From: Ga0077527 sp032128415
Lineage (GTDB): Bacteria > Pseudomonadota > Gammaproteobacteria > Burkholderiales > SG8-41
Length of the DNA stretch: 64,000 nt
NCBI GenBank assembly: GCA_032128415.1
Contig: JAQBGW010000063.1
Span: forward strand, 1 to 64,000
Direction: 5' to 3'
The notes beneath the pieces were generated by a model, which was given only the letters and a program-made list of their open reading frames with translations, searched no databases and was not told the origin of the DNA. A program made the position numbers and the translations under genes. Position 1 is the first letter of the stretch; every line of letters starts with the position of its first letter. Below are positions 7,748 through 17,494 of this stretch, in pieces.

Positions 7748-8758
7748 ATGAAAACAACAATCATCAGCATGGCGCGCACTCTGGCCCGTCGCGGAGTTGT
7801 CGCAGGTGTGGTGCTCAGCAGCGTTGCGGTGTGGTCACCATCCGTATTCGCTGCGGCAGGTTATCCCGAGCGGCCGATCCGCATGATAGTGCCGCAGAAC
7901 GTCGGCAGTTCGACCGACAACGGCGCGCGCATCGTGGCCGCCGGACTGTCGCTCGCACTCGGACAGCAGATCGTGGTTGATAATCGACCGGGCGGCGCGC
8001 TGCAGCTGGGACTGGAAATCGCTGCGGCAGCACCGGCGGACGGCTACACCATAGCCTATACGCCGATAGGCGCGCTGGCGATTGCGCCGCATTTGCTGCG
8101 CAAGCCGCGGGTCAATGCATTGCGCGAATTCGGGCCGATCGGACAGACACTGACCGGACATCAGATCATCATTGTCGGCCCTAAGTCGCCATTCAAGACC
8201 TTGCAGGACGTCATCGCTTACGCGAAGCAGAATCCGGACAAACTGTCCAACGGTTCTTCGAGCAATGGTTCACCGGGGCATATCGGGTTTGAGTTATTGA
8301 AAACCATGACCGGCATCAAGATTGTGCACATACCGTACAAGGGTGGTGCTGCGGCGCTGGTGGACCTGATGGCCGGTCGGATACAGGTCATGCTGGAAGG
8401 CCTCAACTCCGCGACGTCGCATGTCAAGGCGGGTCGTGTGCGTGGACTGGCCGTGACCGGGCCCAAACGATCGCCGGTATTGCCGAACATCCCGACTGTG
8501 GCTGAAGCCGGTGTACCCGGTTTCGTAATGACGGTCTGGCACGGCATGGTGGCGCCGATCAATACACCGCGTGCGATCATCCAGGTGCTCAATGCCGCGC
8601 TCAACAAGGCGATTACCTCACCTGAAGGTACGAAGCGAATACTCGCGCTGGGATCGGAGCCGGCACCCGGCACGCCGGAGGAATTCTGGAAACTGGTGCG
8701 CAGCGACCGTGAACGCTGGGGCAAGGTGATCAAACAGGCCGGAGCAAAAATCGATTGA
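7748..8758 (+). CDS. Bug/TctC-family substrate-binding protein
   Basis: 336-residue periplasmic receptor. The ATG at 7748 follows AGGAGGAGGGAAA; upstream in-frame codons are not needed. A long signal peptide ends near VFAAA. Family motifs are YPERPIRMIVPQNVG, VVDNRPGGALQLG, APADGYTIAYTPIGA and VHIPYKGGAAALVDLMAGR. Its stop overlaps the start of the following hydrolase (TTGA), so the two are co-translated and the ligand is probably a substrate, or a precursor of a substrate, of that hydrolase. Confidence 0.93.
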   Translation: MKTTIISMARTLARRGVVAGVVLSSVAVWSPSVFAAAGYPERPIRMIVPQNVGSSTDNGARIVAAGLSLALGQQIVVDNRPGGALQLGLEIAAAAPADGYTIAYTPIGALAIAPHLLRKPRVNALREFGPIGQTLTGHQIIIVGPKSPFKTLQDVIAYAKQNPDKLSNGSSSNGSPGHIGFELLKTMTGIKIVHIPYKGGAAALVDLMAGRIQVMLEGLNSATSHVKAGRVRGLAVTGPKRSPVLPNIPTVAEAGVPGFVMTVWHGMVAPINTPRAIIQVLNAALNKAITSPEGTKRILALGSEPAPGTPEEFWKLVRSDRERWGKVIKQAGAKID

Positions 8759-9741
8759 ACGCGCGGCAACCTGACGTTGCGGTTGAAGAGTTCATGATCC
8801 CGGCGCGGGATGCCGGGATCGAACTCTACGTACGGAATCGCTATCCGCGCGGGCAAACACAATTTAATCCTGATCGTGTACTGCTGTTTGTGCACGGCTC
8901 CACTTATCCCGCCGAGGCGGTGTTCGACTATCCGTTGAACGGCCTGTCGTGGATGCAATACATCGCGGCCCGCGGTTTCGATGTGTATCTGGTCGATGTG
9001 CGCGGTTACGGGCGCTCGACGCGGCCCGCGGCGATGGACGGTCCGCCGCAGCAGGGTGCGCCGGTGGCACGCACGGCGGAAGCTGTGGCGGATGTCGGCG
9101 CTGCCGTGGACTTTATCTGTAAACGCCGCAACATCACCGCGCTGAACCTGATGGGCTGGTCATGGGGCACGACCATCATGTCCACCTATACATCGCGTAA
9201 CAACGACCGTGTGCGCAAGCTGGTGCTCAATGCGCCGCGATGGCTGAGCGACGGGCCGTCAAAGCTGGATGCCGGCGGGCCGCTGGGCGCCTGGCGCGCG
9301 GCGACCCGCGAGACCACGCGTCAGCACTGGTTCGGTGGTGTGCCGCCGCATAAAATCGAAGAGGTCATTGCGCCGGCGGCGTATGAGGCCTGGTTGATAG
9401 CGGCGATGGCCACCGATCCGGTAGGCGCTGCGATGAACCCGCCGATCATGCGCGCGCCCAACGGCACGCTGCTCGACACGCGGGAATACTGGACGCAGGG
9501 CAAATCGCCGTACGATCCGGCGGATATCCGCGTGCCGGTGTTAATGACGCATGCCGAATGGGATCACGTATTGCCGGCTGGCATGGCGCACGGTTTGTAC
9601 GCCAAACTGGTGAATGCGCCGTACAAACGCCATGTCGAGTTCAGCGAAGGCACGCATTATCTGATGCTCGAAAAAAATCGCATGCAGGTGCTGCGTGAAG
9701 TGCAGCATTTTCTGGAAGAACAATGTCAGGCTGGAGAATAG
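8755..9741 (+). CDS. Alpha/beta hydrolase
   Basis: 328-residue alpha/beta hydrolase with the oxyanion segment LFVHGSTYPAE, the nucleophile elbow GWSWGT (Ser in place of the usual GxSxG centre), a late DHVLPAG acidic region and terminal GTHYLMLE histidine. The TTG start at 8755 overlaps the preceding TGA stop; an ATG at 8794 is a shorter alternative. Cytoplasmic, since no signal peptide is seen. Coupling to a Bug receptor suggests it cleaves an imported ester or lactone. The exact substrate is unknown. Confidence 0.85.
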   Translation: MNARQPDVAVEEFMIPARDAGIELYVRNRYPRGQTQFNPDRVLLFVHGSTYPAEAVFDYPLNGLSWMQYIAARGFDVYLVDVRGYGRSTRPAAMDGPPQQGAPVARTAEAVADVGAAVDFICKRRNITALNLMGWSWGTTIMSTYTSRNNDRVRKLVLNAPRWLSDGPSKLDAGGPLGAWRAATRETTRQHWFGGVPPHKIEEVIAPAAYEAWLIAAMATDPVGAAMNPPIMRAPNGTLLDTREYWTQGKSPYDPADIRVPVLMTHAEWDHVLPAGMAHGLYAKLVNAPYKRHVEFSEGTHYLMLEKNRMQVLREVQHFLEEQCQAGE

Positions 9742-9756
9742 TCATTACGTAATACA

Positions 9757-9790
9757 TTGTAACTAATTGATTTTATTTAATAAATTGTAA
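9757..9790 (-). repeat. AT-rich dispersed motif, copy C
   Basis: TTGTAACTAATTGATTTTAT is the reverse complement of the motif core. It starts 16 bp after the hydrolase stop and lies upstream of another Bug gene. Confidence 0.6.
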
Positions 9791-9900
9791 TGGAAGGGTT
9801 GGTGACGGCGAACCATCAGTTCATTCGGGAACTGATGTCTCATCGTGCAGCTCATCATCAGCCCTATTGTGCTGCACTGATTTTTCGAGGAGGAACGACC

Positions 9901-10869
9901 ATGAAAAACATAACAAGACTGATTTTGCTGGTGGTCCTGACGATGACCGGAGTGGTCTGGGCGCAAAACTATCCGTCCAGGACGGTGCGCATCATGGTCG
10001 GTTATTCGCCGGGCGGTGGCGTCGATACCACGGCGCGCATCATGGCGCAGGCGCTGTCGGAATTATGGGGCACTACCGTAATTGTTGAAAACCGGCCTGG
10101 TGCTTCCGGCAATATCGCAACCGAGGTGACGGCGAAGGCCGCCCCGGACGGCTATACGCTGGTGTTGTGCAACATCGGTTCACACGCGGTAACCCCGGCG
10201 CGTTTTGCCAAGCGGCTGAATTACGATCCGGTTGGCGATTTCGCCTTTCCGGTCAGGATCGGCGGCATCCCCAATGTGTTCATGGTGCATCCGTCAATGC
10301 CGATCCAGACGCTGCAGCAATACATCGACTATGCGAAGAGACATCCGGGCAAACTGAATTTCGGTTCTTCCGGCGTTGGTGGATCGCCGCATTTGTCGAT
10401 CGAGCTGTGGAAATCCATCAGCAAGATCGACATTGTGCATGTGCCATACAAGGGTGCGGCCCTCGCGCTGGCCGACGTTATGAGTGGGCACATGGAATCA
10501 TCGGTGGGCAATCTGGCCGGCGGGCCGCTGGGAGCGATCAAGGCCAAACGCGTGCGTGCACTGGCAGTGACGTCGGCAGAACGCAACGCACAGGTACCGG
10601 AGGTGCCGACGTTTGCCGAATCGGGCGTGTCCGGGTATGACGTCACCGGCTGGTACGGGCTGTGCACGCAAGCGAAAGTGCCGCAGCCGATTCTCGACAA
10701 ACTGGCCGCCGACGGCGCCAAGGTGCTCGCCGGGCCGCTGAAGAAGCGGCTGGAAAAACAGGGCATCACGGTAACGCCATCGACGCCCGAGCAGTTTGCT
10801 GCGCACGTCAAATCCGAGATTGCCAAGTGGACCAAGGTCATCAAGGACGCGAAGCTGGAGGGGATCTGA
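9901..10869 (+). CDS. Bug/TctC-family substrate-binding protein
   Basis: 322-residue receptor with a signal peptide ending at VVWAQ. The ATG at 9901 follows GAGGAGGAACGACC. Motifs are YPSRTVRIMVGYSPGGGVD, VVENRPGASGN in the form VIVENRPGASG, APDGYTLVLCNIGSHA and VHVPYKGAALALADVMSGH. It is on the same strand as the hydrolase before it but separated by 159 bp that include an AT-rich repeat, so it may have its own promoter. No membrane subunits are nearby. The ligand is unknown. Confidence 0.93.
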   Translation: MKNITRLILLVVLTMTGVVWAQNYPSRTVRIMVGYSPGGGVDTTARIMAQALSELWGTTVIVENRPGASGNIATEVTAKAAPDGYTLVLCNIGSHAVTPARFAKRLNYDPVGDFAFPVRIGGIPNVFMVHPSMPIQTLQQYIDYAKRHPGKLNFGSSGVGGSPHLSIELWKSISKIDIVHVPYKGAALALADVMSGHMESSVGNLAGGPLGAIKAKRVRALAVTSAERNAQVPEVPTFAESGVSGYDVTGWYGLCTQAKVPQPILDKLAADGAKVLAGPLKKRLEKQGITVTPSTPEQFAAHVKSEIAKWTKVIKDAKLEGI

Positions 10870-10935
10870 TGGAGCCAGCGATGAGTGCTCCCGAACAGTT
10901 GTGATCGCATTCGTATCCACCGGGAATAATTTGTC

Positions 10936-11445
10936 ATGAATACCACCACCGCGCAGATGCTGGCCCGTTATAACGCCTGGTCCGACAAGGTGATGTTTGA
11001 TGGTGTTGCGGCGCTGCCGGAAGGCGAGGCGCTGAAACCCCGCATATCGCTGTTCAAAAACATGGTGCATACGCTCAATCATATCTACGTGATCGACCGC
11101 ATCTGGCAGGCGCATCTGGAAGGCCGCGACCATGGCTATGATGCGCGCAATACCAAGGATCATCCGCCGCTGGCCGAACTGCACAAGCTGCAGCAGGACA
11201 TCGACCAGTGGTATATCGACTGGAGCGATGCGCAGTCCGACGCGACACTCGCCGAAACCGTTCAGTACACGCTGATCGGCGGTAATAAAGGTGCGATGAC
11301 CCGTGGCGAAATCCTGCTGCATGTGGTGATGCATACCAATTATCACCGTGGCTTTGTCGCCGACATGATGTTCCAGGTCAGCGGGCACCGGGCGCCGACT
11401 ATGGATTTGCCCGTTTATGCGGGGAAAATACGCGCTGCAGTTTGA
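10936..11445 (+). CDS. DinB-family metal-binding protein
   Basis: 169-residue four-helix protein of the DinB/YfiT fold. The three metal-ligand histidines of the family fit HTLNHIYVIDRIW in helix 2 and HVVMHTNYHRG in helix 4. DinB-fold proteins are often thiol-dependent transferases or isomerases, and some accompany aromatic catabolism, but this one cannot be assigned a reaction. It follows the Bug gene by 66 bp on the same strand. No strong ribosome-binding site is seen before ATG 10936. Confidence 0.85.
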   Translation: MNTTTAQMLARYNAWSDKVMFDGVAALPEGEALKPRISLFKNMVHTLNHIYVIDRIWQAHLEGRDHGYDARNTKDHPPLAELHKLQQDIDQWYIDWSDAQSDATLAETVQYTLIGGNKGAMTRGEILLHVVMHTNYHRGFVADMMFQVSGHRAPTMDLPVYAGKIRAAV

Positions 11446-11533
11446 CCGGTAGCGGCACGGCGGGTAGCATCTGGACAACTTGCTGCACCGTGCGCGGAGC
11501 AGCTTCTTTCACGCTCGCGAACGGAGGCATCCC

Positions 11534-11968
11534 ATGACCGAACGCACAATCCGCGAAATCATAGACGGTCAGGAATTACTGACCGCCCCGGCCGGTATGA
11601 CCGTGGCCGAGGCCGCACGACTGATGCGGCAACGCAATGTCGGTGCAGTGATGGTGGTCGATGGCGATAAGCTCGCCGGCGTATTCACCGAGCGCGACGC
11701 GCTGTTTCGCGTCGTTGCCACCGGGCTGGATGTGACCAGCACCCCGCTCAGTATGGTGATGACCAAGGATCCGAAGTCCATCGCACCGGATCGCTCGTTC
11801 GCGCAGGCGCTGGGCATGATGCACGAAGGTCGCTTTCGCCATCTCCCGGTTGTCGAAGACGGCTGCCCTATCGGCATGATTTCCGTAAGCGACGCTTTCG
11901 GGCCGGAGCTCGAGGCTTTTATTTACGAGCTGCTGCGCCAGGAGCAGGCCAGCCAGATCCTGGCGTAG
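11534..11968 (+). CDS. Tandem CBS-domain protein
   Basis: 144-residue protein made of two CBS domains (about 8-65 and 72-130), which bind adenine nucleotides and act as energy or redox sensors. Motifs include GAVMVVDGDKLAGVFTERD and RFRHLPVVEDGCPIGMISVSD. The ATG at 11534 follows CGGAGG; a longer frame from 11480 lacks such a site. There is no partner enzyme domain, so it is a stand-alone sensor of unknown target. Confidence 0.88.
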   Translation: MTERTIREIIDGQELLTAPAGMTVAEAARLMRQRNVGAVMVVDGDKLAGVFTERDALFRVVATGLDVTSTPLSMVMTKDPKSIAPDRSFAQALGMMHEGRFRHLPVVEDGCPIGMISVSDAFGPELEAFIYELLRQEQASQILA

Positions 11969-12002
11969 GGCGGCCTGTTAACGATTACCGCTTGAGACGC
12001 GA

Positions 12003-13202
12003 TCAGGCCCTGGCGCTGTCCTGTCGCGCCGCGAGCAGGCAATACAGCGCGACGGACGCAGGAATGATTAATGTGGCGAAGGCAATGCCATAGCTGCGTG
12101 TCAGGGCGTACACGTTGGCAAAAATAATCGGCCCCGCGAATTTACCGACATTGGTGATCACCAGTGAACCGCTGATGGCAAGGCTGACCTGGCCTGCAGG
12201 CGCAAGTCGGCCGACCTCCGCAAGAGTGACACCGGGCCAGCTGCCGGAAGTCGCACCGAGCACCGCGAACAATACATAGACCCAGATCAAGGGCAGCGCG
12301 GGATCCAGCGCCAGCGCCGCGATCGTTGACGCAATCAATACGCCCGAATTCCACGCCAGCACGCGCGCGGTGTCGCCCACGCGGTCCACAATCCAGCCGA
12401 TCAGCACGCGTCCGCCTGCACTGGCCAGCTGCACCACAGTCAGCACCGTGCCGGCCATAACCAGTCCCATGTCGAGGGTGGTGACGCAGGCGACCACGGT
12501 GAAGGTTGCGGCGCAGAACTGTATCCACGACAAACATCCACCGGCAATTGCAATCAGCCGCAGTTGCGGCTGGCGCCAGATCGCGAAAGTTCCGGCCAGC
12601 GGATTGGCCGTGACGGCCGGCGCAGCGCGGTCACGGTCATCGTCCCAGTGCCGGCGTTCCTGTTGCATCAGCACGACCACGCCGACCAGCAATACGACGC
12701 TGACAATGACTGCCCAGCGCCAGCCGGCGTATATCGCCACTGCCGGAGAAATCAGTGCCGCGAACATGCCGCCTGCGGGGATGCCGACCTGATGCAGAGA
12801 GAACATGGTACTGCGCCGTTCCGGTGGCGTGAAGCGCATCAGCAGGTGCGATGCCGAGGGCGTGATCATGCCGTAGCCGAGGCCGATCACCAGCGAACCG
12901 ATGATCAGGAATGCGCTCCACGGCACCAGCAGGAGCAACATGCCGATGGCCACCAGCGCGTGGCCCAGTTGATTGGTGCGCGCCGCACCATAGCGGCGGC
13001 TGGTGCTGCCGAGCAGCGTTAAAGTGAACACCATGCCGGTGCTGACCAGACTGATCTGGTAGCCGATCAGCGATGGGTCGAAGCCGTAGTCACGCGCAAC
13101 TTCCGGTGCCACCGCCGGCAGCACCAGCACCGCCATTGAGGCAAAGGTGTGGCCGGCCAGCAGCGCGAGCAGCAGGAACAGCGATGAGACGGGGCTGGTC
13201 AG
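12003..13202 (-). CDS. Major facilitator superfamily transporter
   Basis: About 399 residues with twelve hydrophobic segments. The first ATG in frame (13136) would cut into transmembrane helix 1, since the frame upstream encodes SSLFLLLALLAGHTFAS, a clear start of that helix. No ATG, GTG or TTG is available there. A CTG at 13200-13202 overlaps the TGA of the gene before it (CTGA), which would give a normal 400-residue length by translational coupling; this start is a proposal. The loop GSTSRRYGAARTNQLGH between helices 2 and 3 fits the MFS pattern. It probably exports or imports a small organic acid. Confidence 0.85.
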   Translation of the reverse strand: MTSPVSSLFLLLALLAGHTFASMAVLVLPAVAPEVARDYGFDPSLIGYQISLVSTGMVFTLTLLGSTSRRYGAARTNQLGHALVAIGMLLLLVPWSAFLIIGSLVIGLGYGMITPSASHLLMRFTPPERRSTMFSLHQVGIPAGGMFAALISPAVAIYAGWRWAVIVSVVLLVGVVVLMQQERRHWDDDRDRAAPAVTANPLAGTFAIWRQPQLRLIAIAGGCLSWIQFCAATFTVVACVTTLDMGLVMAGTVLTVVQLASAGGRVLIGWIVDRVGDTARVLAWNSGVLIASTIAALALDPALPLIWVYVLFAVLGATSGSWPGVTLAEVGRLAPAGQVSLAISGSLVITNVGKFAGPIIFANVYALTRSYGIAFATLIIPASVALYCLLAARQDSARA

Positions 13203-13774
13203 TTTGGAAACCAGGGCAGCATGGGCTCCTTGCCGGCAGGCAGTGCCTTGCGTGCCACATTGAGGATCATCGCCAGCATCGCGTAATAACCGGCGACCGC
13301 GATGAGTTCGATTACACCCTGTTCGCCGAATACGCTGATCGCGCGCGCGTAAGTCGCATCGCAGACACTTTTGTTATGCAATGTTTCGGTGAGCAAGTCG
13401 TGCAGCGCTTCTTCATCCTGCACCATGCCCGTTGGACGCCGGCCTTCGGCGATGGCCTCGGCAATGGCCGGACTCAAGCCCGCTTTCATCGCATGCGCGT
13501 GATGCGACTGCCATTCGTATTGTTGCGTCCAGTGGCGCGCTGCCATCAGTGTTGCCATTTCAGCGATGCGGCGGTCGAGCGGGCAACGAAAGCGCAGATA
13601 CTCGCCGACCTGTTGCACGGTGTGGGCAAGACCGGGGCTGCGCAGCAGCGCGAGAAAAGGCCCGCGCACTTCACCGCGCGGACCGGATGCAATTGCTGCG
13701 GCAACTTTATTCTGTTCGTCGGTGAGCTGCTCTGGCGCGATGCGCGGCAGACGCTCGGGGTGGGCATGGTGCAT
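13199..13774 (-). CDS. Carboxymuconolactone decarboxylase-family protein
   Basis: 191-residue helical AhpD/CMD-fold protein. The core segment has a conserved-looking EMATLMAARHWTQQYEWQSHH and later GVIELIAVAGYYAMLAMILN, which match the family repeat. The CxxC pair of peroxidase-type AhpD is absent, so a decarboxylase-like or unknown activity is likelier. Its stop overlaps the proposed start of the MFS gene, indicating one operon. GAGGAGATCATC precedes ATG 13774, a good ribosome-binding site. Confidence 0.85.
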   Translation of the reverse strand: MHHAHPERLPRIAPEQLTDEQNKVAAAIASGPRGEVRGPFLALLRSPGLAHTVQQVGEYLRFRCPLDRRIAEMATLMAARHWTQQYEWQSHHAHAMKAGLSPAIAEAIAEGRRPTGMVQDEEALHDLLTETLHNKSVCDATYARAISVFGEQGVIELIAVAGYYAMLAMILNVARKALPAGKEPMLPWFPN

Positions 13775-14125
13775 GATGATCTCCTCTGAAAATGCAGCTA
13801 TTCATAGTTCCGACCCCTCTGCTTTACCCCAAGCGTTCCCTGGCCGCCAGGAAAAAAAAGGGGGGGATGCTAGCAGCAATGTAATGCAACGAATTACCGG
13901 TTTCAGTACAGAGCCGCGAGCATAGCGGGAATGCGTGCCAGTTGCGATTGTCCACATGCTGGGGCACATTCCCCGCTGGTATAGTGCGTACGCATACTGC
14001 ATGGCGATTCAGCCGGAGTTCAGCTGGAGAAAAAATGCGCAGCAGGATGAGCAGGTTGCCGGTGTTCGCTACGTTTACCAAGCTGGCCAGGGCTGGCAAT
14101 ATCGAGGTCCGATAATCGGGAGTCA
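13775..14125. other. Gene-free divergent region
   Basis: 351 bp between divergently transcribed genes. It holds a run of A then G (13850-13867) and no ORF with plausible coding character. It must contain promoters for both flanks, but no convincing -35/-10 pair was found. A TATAGT at 13980 has no good partner. Confidence 0.5.
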
Positions 14126-14920
14126 ATGATGAAAATAAAATCCAACGGCATTGAATTGAATTGCGTCATCGAGGGCGATGGCCCGTGGGTGACGATGTCG
14201 CATTCGCTGGCGTGCAATCTGTCGATGTGGGATCCACAGATACAGGCACTGACGCAGCATTACAAAGTGCTGCGCTTCGACACCCGCGGCCACGGCGCCA
14301 GCGCTGCACCGGCAGGCCCGTACACGCTGGAGCAGATGGCGGACGATGTGCACGGATTGTTCGCCGAACTGGGCATCAAGCGCACGCACTGGGTGGGTCT
14401 GTCGATGGGCGGCATGATTGGCGAAACCTACGCGCTCAAATATCCCGGCATGTTCCAGAGCATGGTGCTCGCCGACACCACCAGCCGCCGTCCGCCGAAT
14501 GCCGAGCAGATGTGGGGTGAACGCATTGCGATGGCGCGCGATAAAGGCATGGATGCACTGGTCGAGGGCACGTTGGGGCGCTGGTTTACCGAACCCTACC
14601 GCAAGGCGCATCCGGAGGTGATGAAACGGATCGGCAACGATATACGCAACACCCCGGTGCCCGGTTTTGCCGGCTGCTGCGAGGCCATCGCCAAAATCGA
14701 TGTACTCGACCGGCTGAAGGAAATCGACTGTCCGGCGCTGGTGATGGTCGGCGATCAGGATCACGGCACGCCGCCGGAGATGGCGAAACAGATTCAGGCC
14801 AATCTGCGCGGTTCCGAATTGCTGATCATCGAGTCGGCGGCGCATCTGTCGAACGTCGAGCAGCCGGCAGTGTTTACCAGGGCGCTGATCGACTTTCTCG
14901 GCAAGCAGCAGGCGCGCTGA
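14126..14920 (+). CDS. 3-oxoadipate enol-lactonase-like alpha/beta hydrolase
   Basis: 264-residue alpha/beta hydrolase. Features are MSHSLACNLSMWDPQ (oxyanion loop), FDTRGHGAS, the nucleophile elbow GLSMGGMIG, the acid in MVGDQDHGTPPE and histidine in SAAHLSNVEQP. These are the motifs of PcaD-type enol-lactonases, which open lactone rings in protocatechuate or catechol degradation. No other pca genes are adjacent, so it may act on a related lactone or ester. The ATG at 14126 follows GGGAGTCA, a reasonable ribosome-binding site. Confidence 0.85.
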   Translation: MMKIKSNGIELNCVIEGDGPWVTMSHSLACNLSMWDPQIQALTQHYKVLRFDTRGHGASAAPAGPYTLEQMADDVHGLFAELGIKRTHWVGLSMGGMIGETYALKYPGMFQSMVLADTTSRRPPNAEQMWGERIAMARDKGMDALVEGTLGRWFTEPYRKAHPEVMKRIGNDIRNTPVPGFAGCCEAIAKIDVLDRLKEIDCPALVMVGDQDHGTPPEMAKQIQANLRGSELLIIESAAHLSNVEQPAVFTRALIDFLGKQQAR

Positions 14921-14923
14921 GGA

Positions 14924-15583
14924 TCAGCGCGGCGCCGTCGCGCGTCGCGCGGCTGCCATCTCCGCTGTCAGCGCTTTGCCTGCCGCCGAAGTCCGGTCGC
15001 GCGCTGCGGTGATCTCGGCGGTGGCCGGTATGCGTACTTCCGCGATTAGCCCGGCGAGTGCCTTGTGTGCATCGGCATAACCATCAGCAATATTGGTATG
15101 CGCATCTACGGCGCGCTGGTATTCGCGAAAATCCTGTTCCAGCCGGTTTTTCAGACGCACGGCCTCGCTGGCCCAGTTTGGTGCGGCGCGACTGCTGGAG
15201 AGGTGACTGCGGAGCGCAGTGATGCCGTTGCGTACGCTGGTATCCAGCACCAGCACGGAGGCCTGCCGCTTTAATAATTCGCGGATGGTGTGGAGATAGG
15301 TATCGGCGCCGGCCCCCAGCAGCAGTATGCGGGAGGTGGTGGCGGCACGCAGCGCTGTCAATTCCTGATCGACACGTTCAATCGCCGCCGCGACCACCTG
15401 CGATTGCGCAATCGGATCGTCCGCGGGTGCGAGGGCGGTGCGTAGCGCCTGCGTGGCATTGTCGATGTGGGTGAGTGCGGTGTCGTGCAACTTTTTTGTT
15501 TGATGCCGATCCCACGTCACATAACCCGTAATTGCAGCGATAATGAGCGCCACCGCGCCTATGAGTAAGTAGTTTTTCTTCAT
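14924..15583 (-). CDS. Membrane-anchored coiled-coil-like hypothetical protein
   Basis: 219 residues. One N-terminal transmembrane segment (about 5-23) is followed by a long helical, alanine-rich region with many charged residues that could form coiled coils. The arrangement resembles a periplasmic sensor or structural protein with a single anchor, but no known domain or catalytic motif is visible. It converges on the hydrolase with a gap of three bases. The function is unknown. Confidence 0.65.
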   Translation of the reverse strand: MKKNYLLIGAVALIIAAITGYVTWDRHQTKKLHDTALTHIDNATQALRTALAPADDPIAQSQVVAAAIERVDQELTALRAATTSRILLLGAGADTYLHTIRELLKRQASVLVLDTSVRNGITALRSHLSSSRAAPNWASEAVRLKNRLEQDFREYQRAVDAHTNIADGYADAHKALAGLIAEVRIPATAEITAARDRTSAAGKALTAEMAAARRATAPR

Positions 15584-15658
15584 GCCTCACTCCAGATTTT
15601 TGATTTTGCACGACAGGGTGCAGGCGCCAGCGCCATAGGTCAATGATAGGATTGTCTG

Positions 15659-17443
15659 ATGCCCGACAAGAATACCGCATCTGCAGCTACCGGTGATCCG
15701 GCGCAACTCCTGCGTCTATTGCAATTTCTCGCGCCGTACCGGTGGCGGGTGGTGGTCGCGCTGGTCGCGCTGGTGACGGCGGCGGGTTGTGTGCTGGCAC
15801 TGGGGCAAGGATTGCGTTTTGTCATTGACGCCGGGTTCGGCAGCGGTAATCCGGCCATGCTCGATATGGCGTTGGCCGGCGTCATTGCAGTGGCCACGGT
15901 GCTGGCGGTCGCCACCTACACCCGCTTCTACCTGATGATGACCGTGGGCGAGCGTGTCATTGCCGATCTGCGGCGTGCAGTGTTCGCGCATGTCCTGCAG
16001 TTGTCACCGGCTTTTTTTGACGCCTCTCGTACCGGCGAAATCGTATCCCGTCTCACCAACGACAGCGAACAACTGCGTCAGGTGATCGGTTTCGGCCTGT
16101 CGATGTTCCTGCGCAACGGTCTGATGATGATCGGCGCGCTGGTGCTGCTGTTCACGACGAGTCCCAAGCTGGCTGCGCTGATCGTGCTCGGCGTGCCGGC
16201 CACACTGGTGCCGATATTGGTGGTCGGGCGGCGCGTGCGCCGCCTCTCTCGCGCCAACCAGGATCGCGTGGCTGAAGTATCGGCGCATATCGATGAATCG
16301 CTGCACGAAATCCGTACGGTGCAGGCTTACGGTCATGAAGTGCTGACGCGCAGCACCTTCGATGACGCCACTGAAGCGGCTTACGCCGCGGGTGCCGACC
16401 GTATTCGCGTCAAAGCCTGGTTGATCTCGTCGGTGATGCTGATTGCGTTCTGTGCAGTCGGCGTGATTCTGTGGGTCGGCGGGCACGACGTGCTGGAGGG
16501 ACGCTTGACCGCAGGGGAGCTGTCGGCCTTCGTGTTTTATGCGGGCATCGTTGCCAGCGGCGCAGGCTTGCTGTCGGAAATCTGGGGTGAGATTCAGCGT
16601 GCTGCGGGTGCAACCGACCGCCTGACCGAACTGCTGAACACGCAACCGGCACTGATCGTGGCTGAACCGCGCATCGAATTGCCGGTGCAGATTCGCGGGG
16701 CGATCCGCTTCGACCAGACGGCGTTTGCCTATCCGACGCGGCCCGATGCCATGGCGCTGGCCGGACTGTCGTTTGATGTGCATCCCGGAGAACGTGTGGC
16801 ACTGGTCGGGCCTTCGGGTGCGGGCAAGACCACGGTATTTGCCTTGCTGCTGCGTTTCTACGATCCGCAAGCGGGCCGCATCCTGATCGACGGCGCTGAT
16901 ATCCGCCATTGCGATCCGCTGGCAGTGCGTCGGCGCATTGCGCTAGTGTCGCAGGATCCGGTGATTTTTGCGGCGAGCGTGACCGATAACGTGCGCTTCG
17001 GCAGACCCGAAGCAACGGAGGACGAAGTGCACGCTGCCTGCGCCGCGGCACACGCCATTGAGTTCATCGATCGCCTGCCGCAGGGTTTTGAGACCGATCT
17101 CGGCGAGCGCGGCATCAAGCTCTCCGGCGGGCAGCGCCAGCGCCTGTCGATCGCCCGCGCGTTGCTGGCGGACCGTCCTATTCTGCTGCTCGATGAAGCC
17201 ACCAGTTCACTGGACGCGGAAAGCGAACGCCAGGTTGCCGCTGCGCTGGAGCAACTCGCCCAGGGCCGTACCACGCTGGTGATTGCCCACCGGCTCGCCA
17301 CCGTGCGCAACGCCGACCGCATCCTGGTACTCGACCGCGGCCATCTGCACTCGACAGGCACGCATGACGAACTGCTGCGCGCCGACGGGCTCTATGCCCA
17401 TCTTGCGCGGTTGCAGTTCATGCATGAGGGTGAGGCAGCCTGA
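15659..17443 (+). CDS. ABC exporter with fused permease and ATPase domains (MsbA-like)
   Basis: 594-residue half-transporter that would work as a homodimer. Six transmembrane helices lie in about residues 25-310. The ATPase domain has Walker A GPSGAGKTT, Q-loop SQDPVIF, signature LSGGQRQR, Walker B ILLLDEATSSLD and switch histidine in IAHRLAT. The sequence is typical of lipid or drug exporters. It is divergent from the anchored hypothetical gene, with about 75 bp between them. The exported substrate cannot be told. Confidence 0.93.
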   Translation: MPDKNTASAATGDPAQLLRLLQFLAPYRWRVVVALVALVTAAGCVLALGQGLRFVIDAGFGSGNPAMLDMALAGVIAVATVLAVATYTRFYLMMTVGERVIADLRRAVFAHVLQLSPAFFDASRTGEIVSRLTNDSEQLRQVIGFGLSMFLRNGLMMIGALVLLFTTSPKLAALIVLGVPATLVPILVVGRRVRRLSRANQDRVAEVSAHIDESLHEIRTVQAYGHEVLTRSTFDDATEAAYAAGADRIRVKAWLISSVMLIAFCAVGVILWVGGHDVLEGRLTAGELSAFVFYAGIVASGAGLLSEIWGEIQRAAGATDRLTELLNTQPALIVAEPRIELPVQIRGAIRFDQTAFAYPTRPDAMALAGLSFDVHPGERVALVGPSGAGKTTVFALLLRFYDPQAGRILIDGADIRHCDPLAVRRRIALVSQDPVIFAASVTDNVRFGRPEATEDEVHAACAAAHAIEFIDRLPQGFETDLGERGIKLSGGQRQRLSIARALLADRPILLLDEATSSLDAESERQVAAALEQLAQGRTTLVIAHRLATVRNADRILVLDRGHLHSTGTHDELLRADGLYAHLARLQFMHEGEAA

Positions 17444-17494
17444 TGGTGCCTGATGCTGCCTGATGAGTTTTTATTGTTAGGAGACAAACCATCT

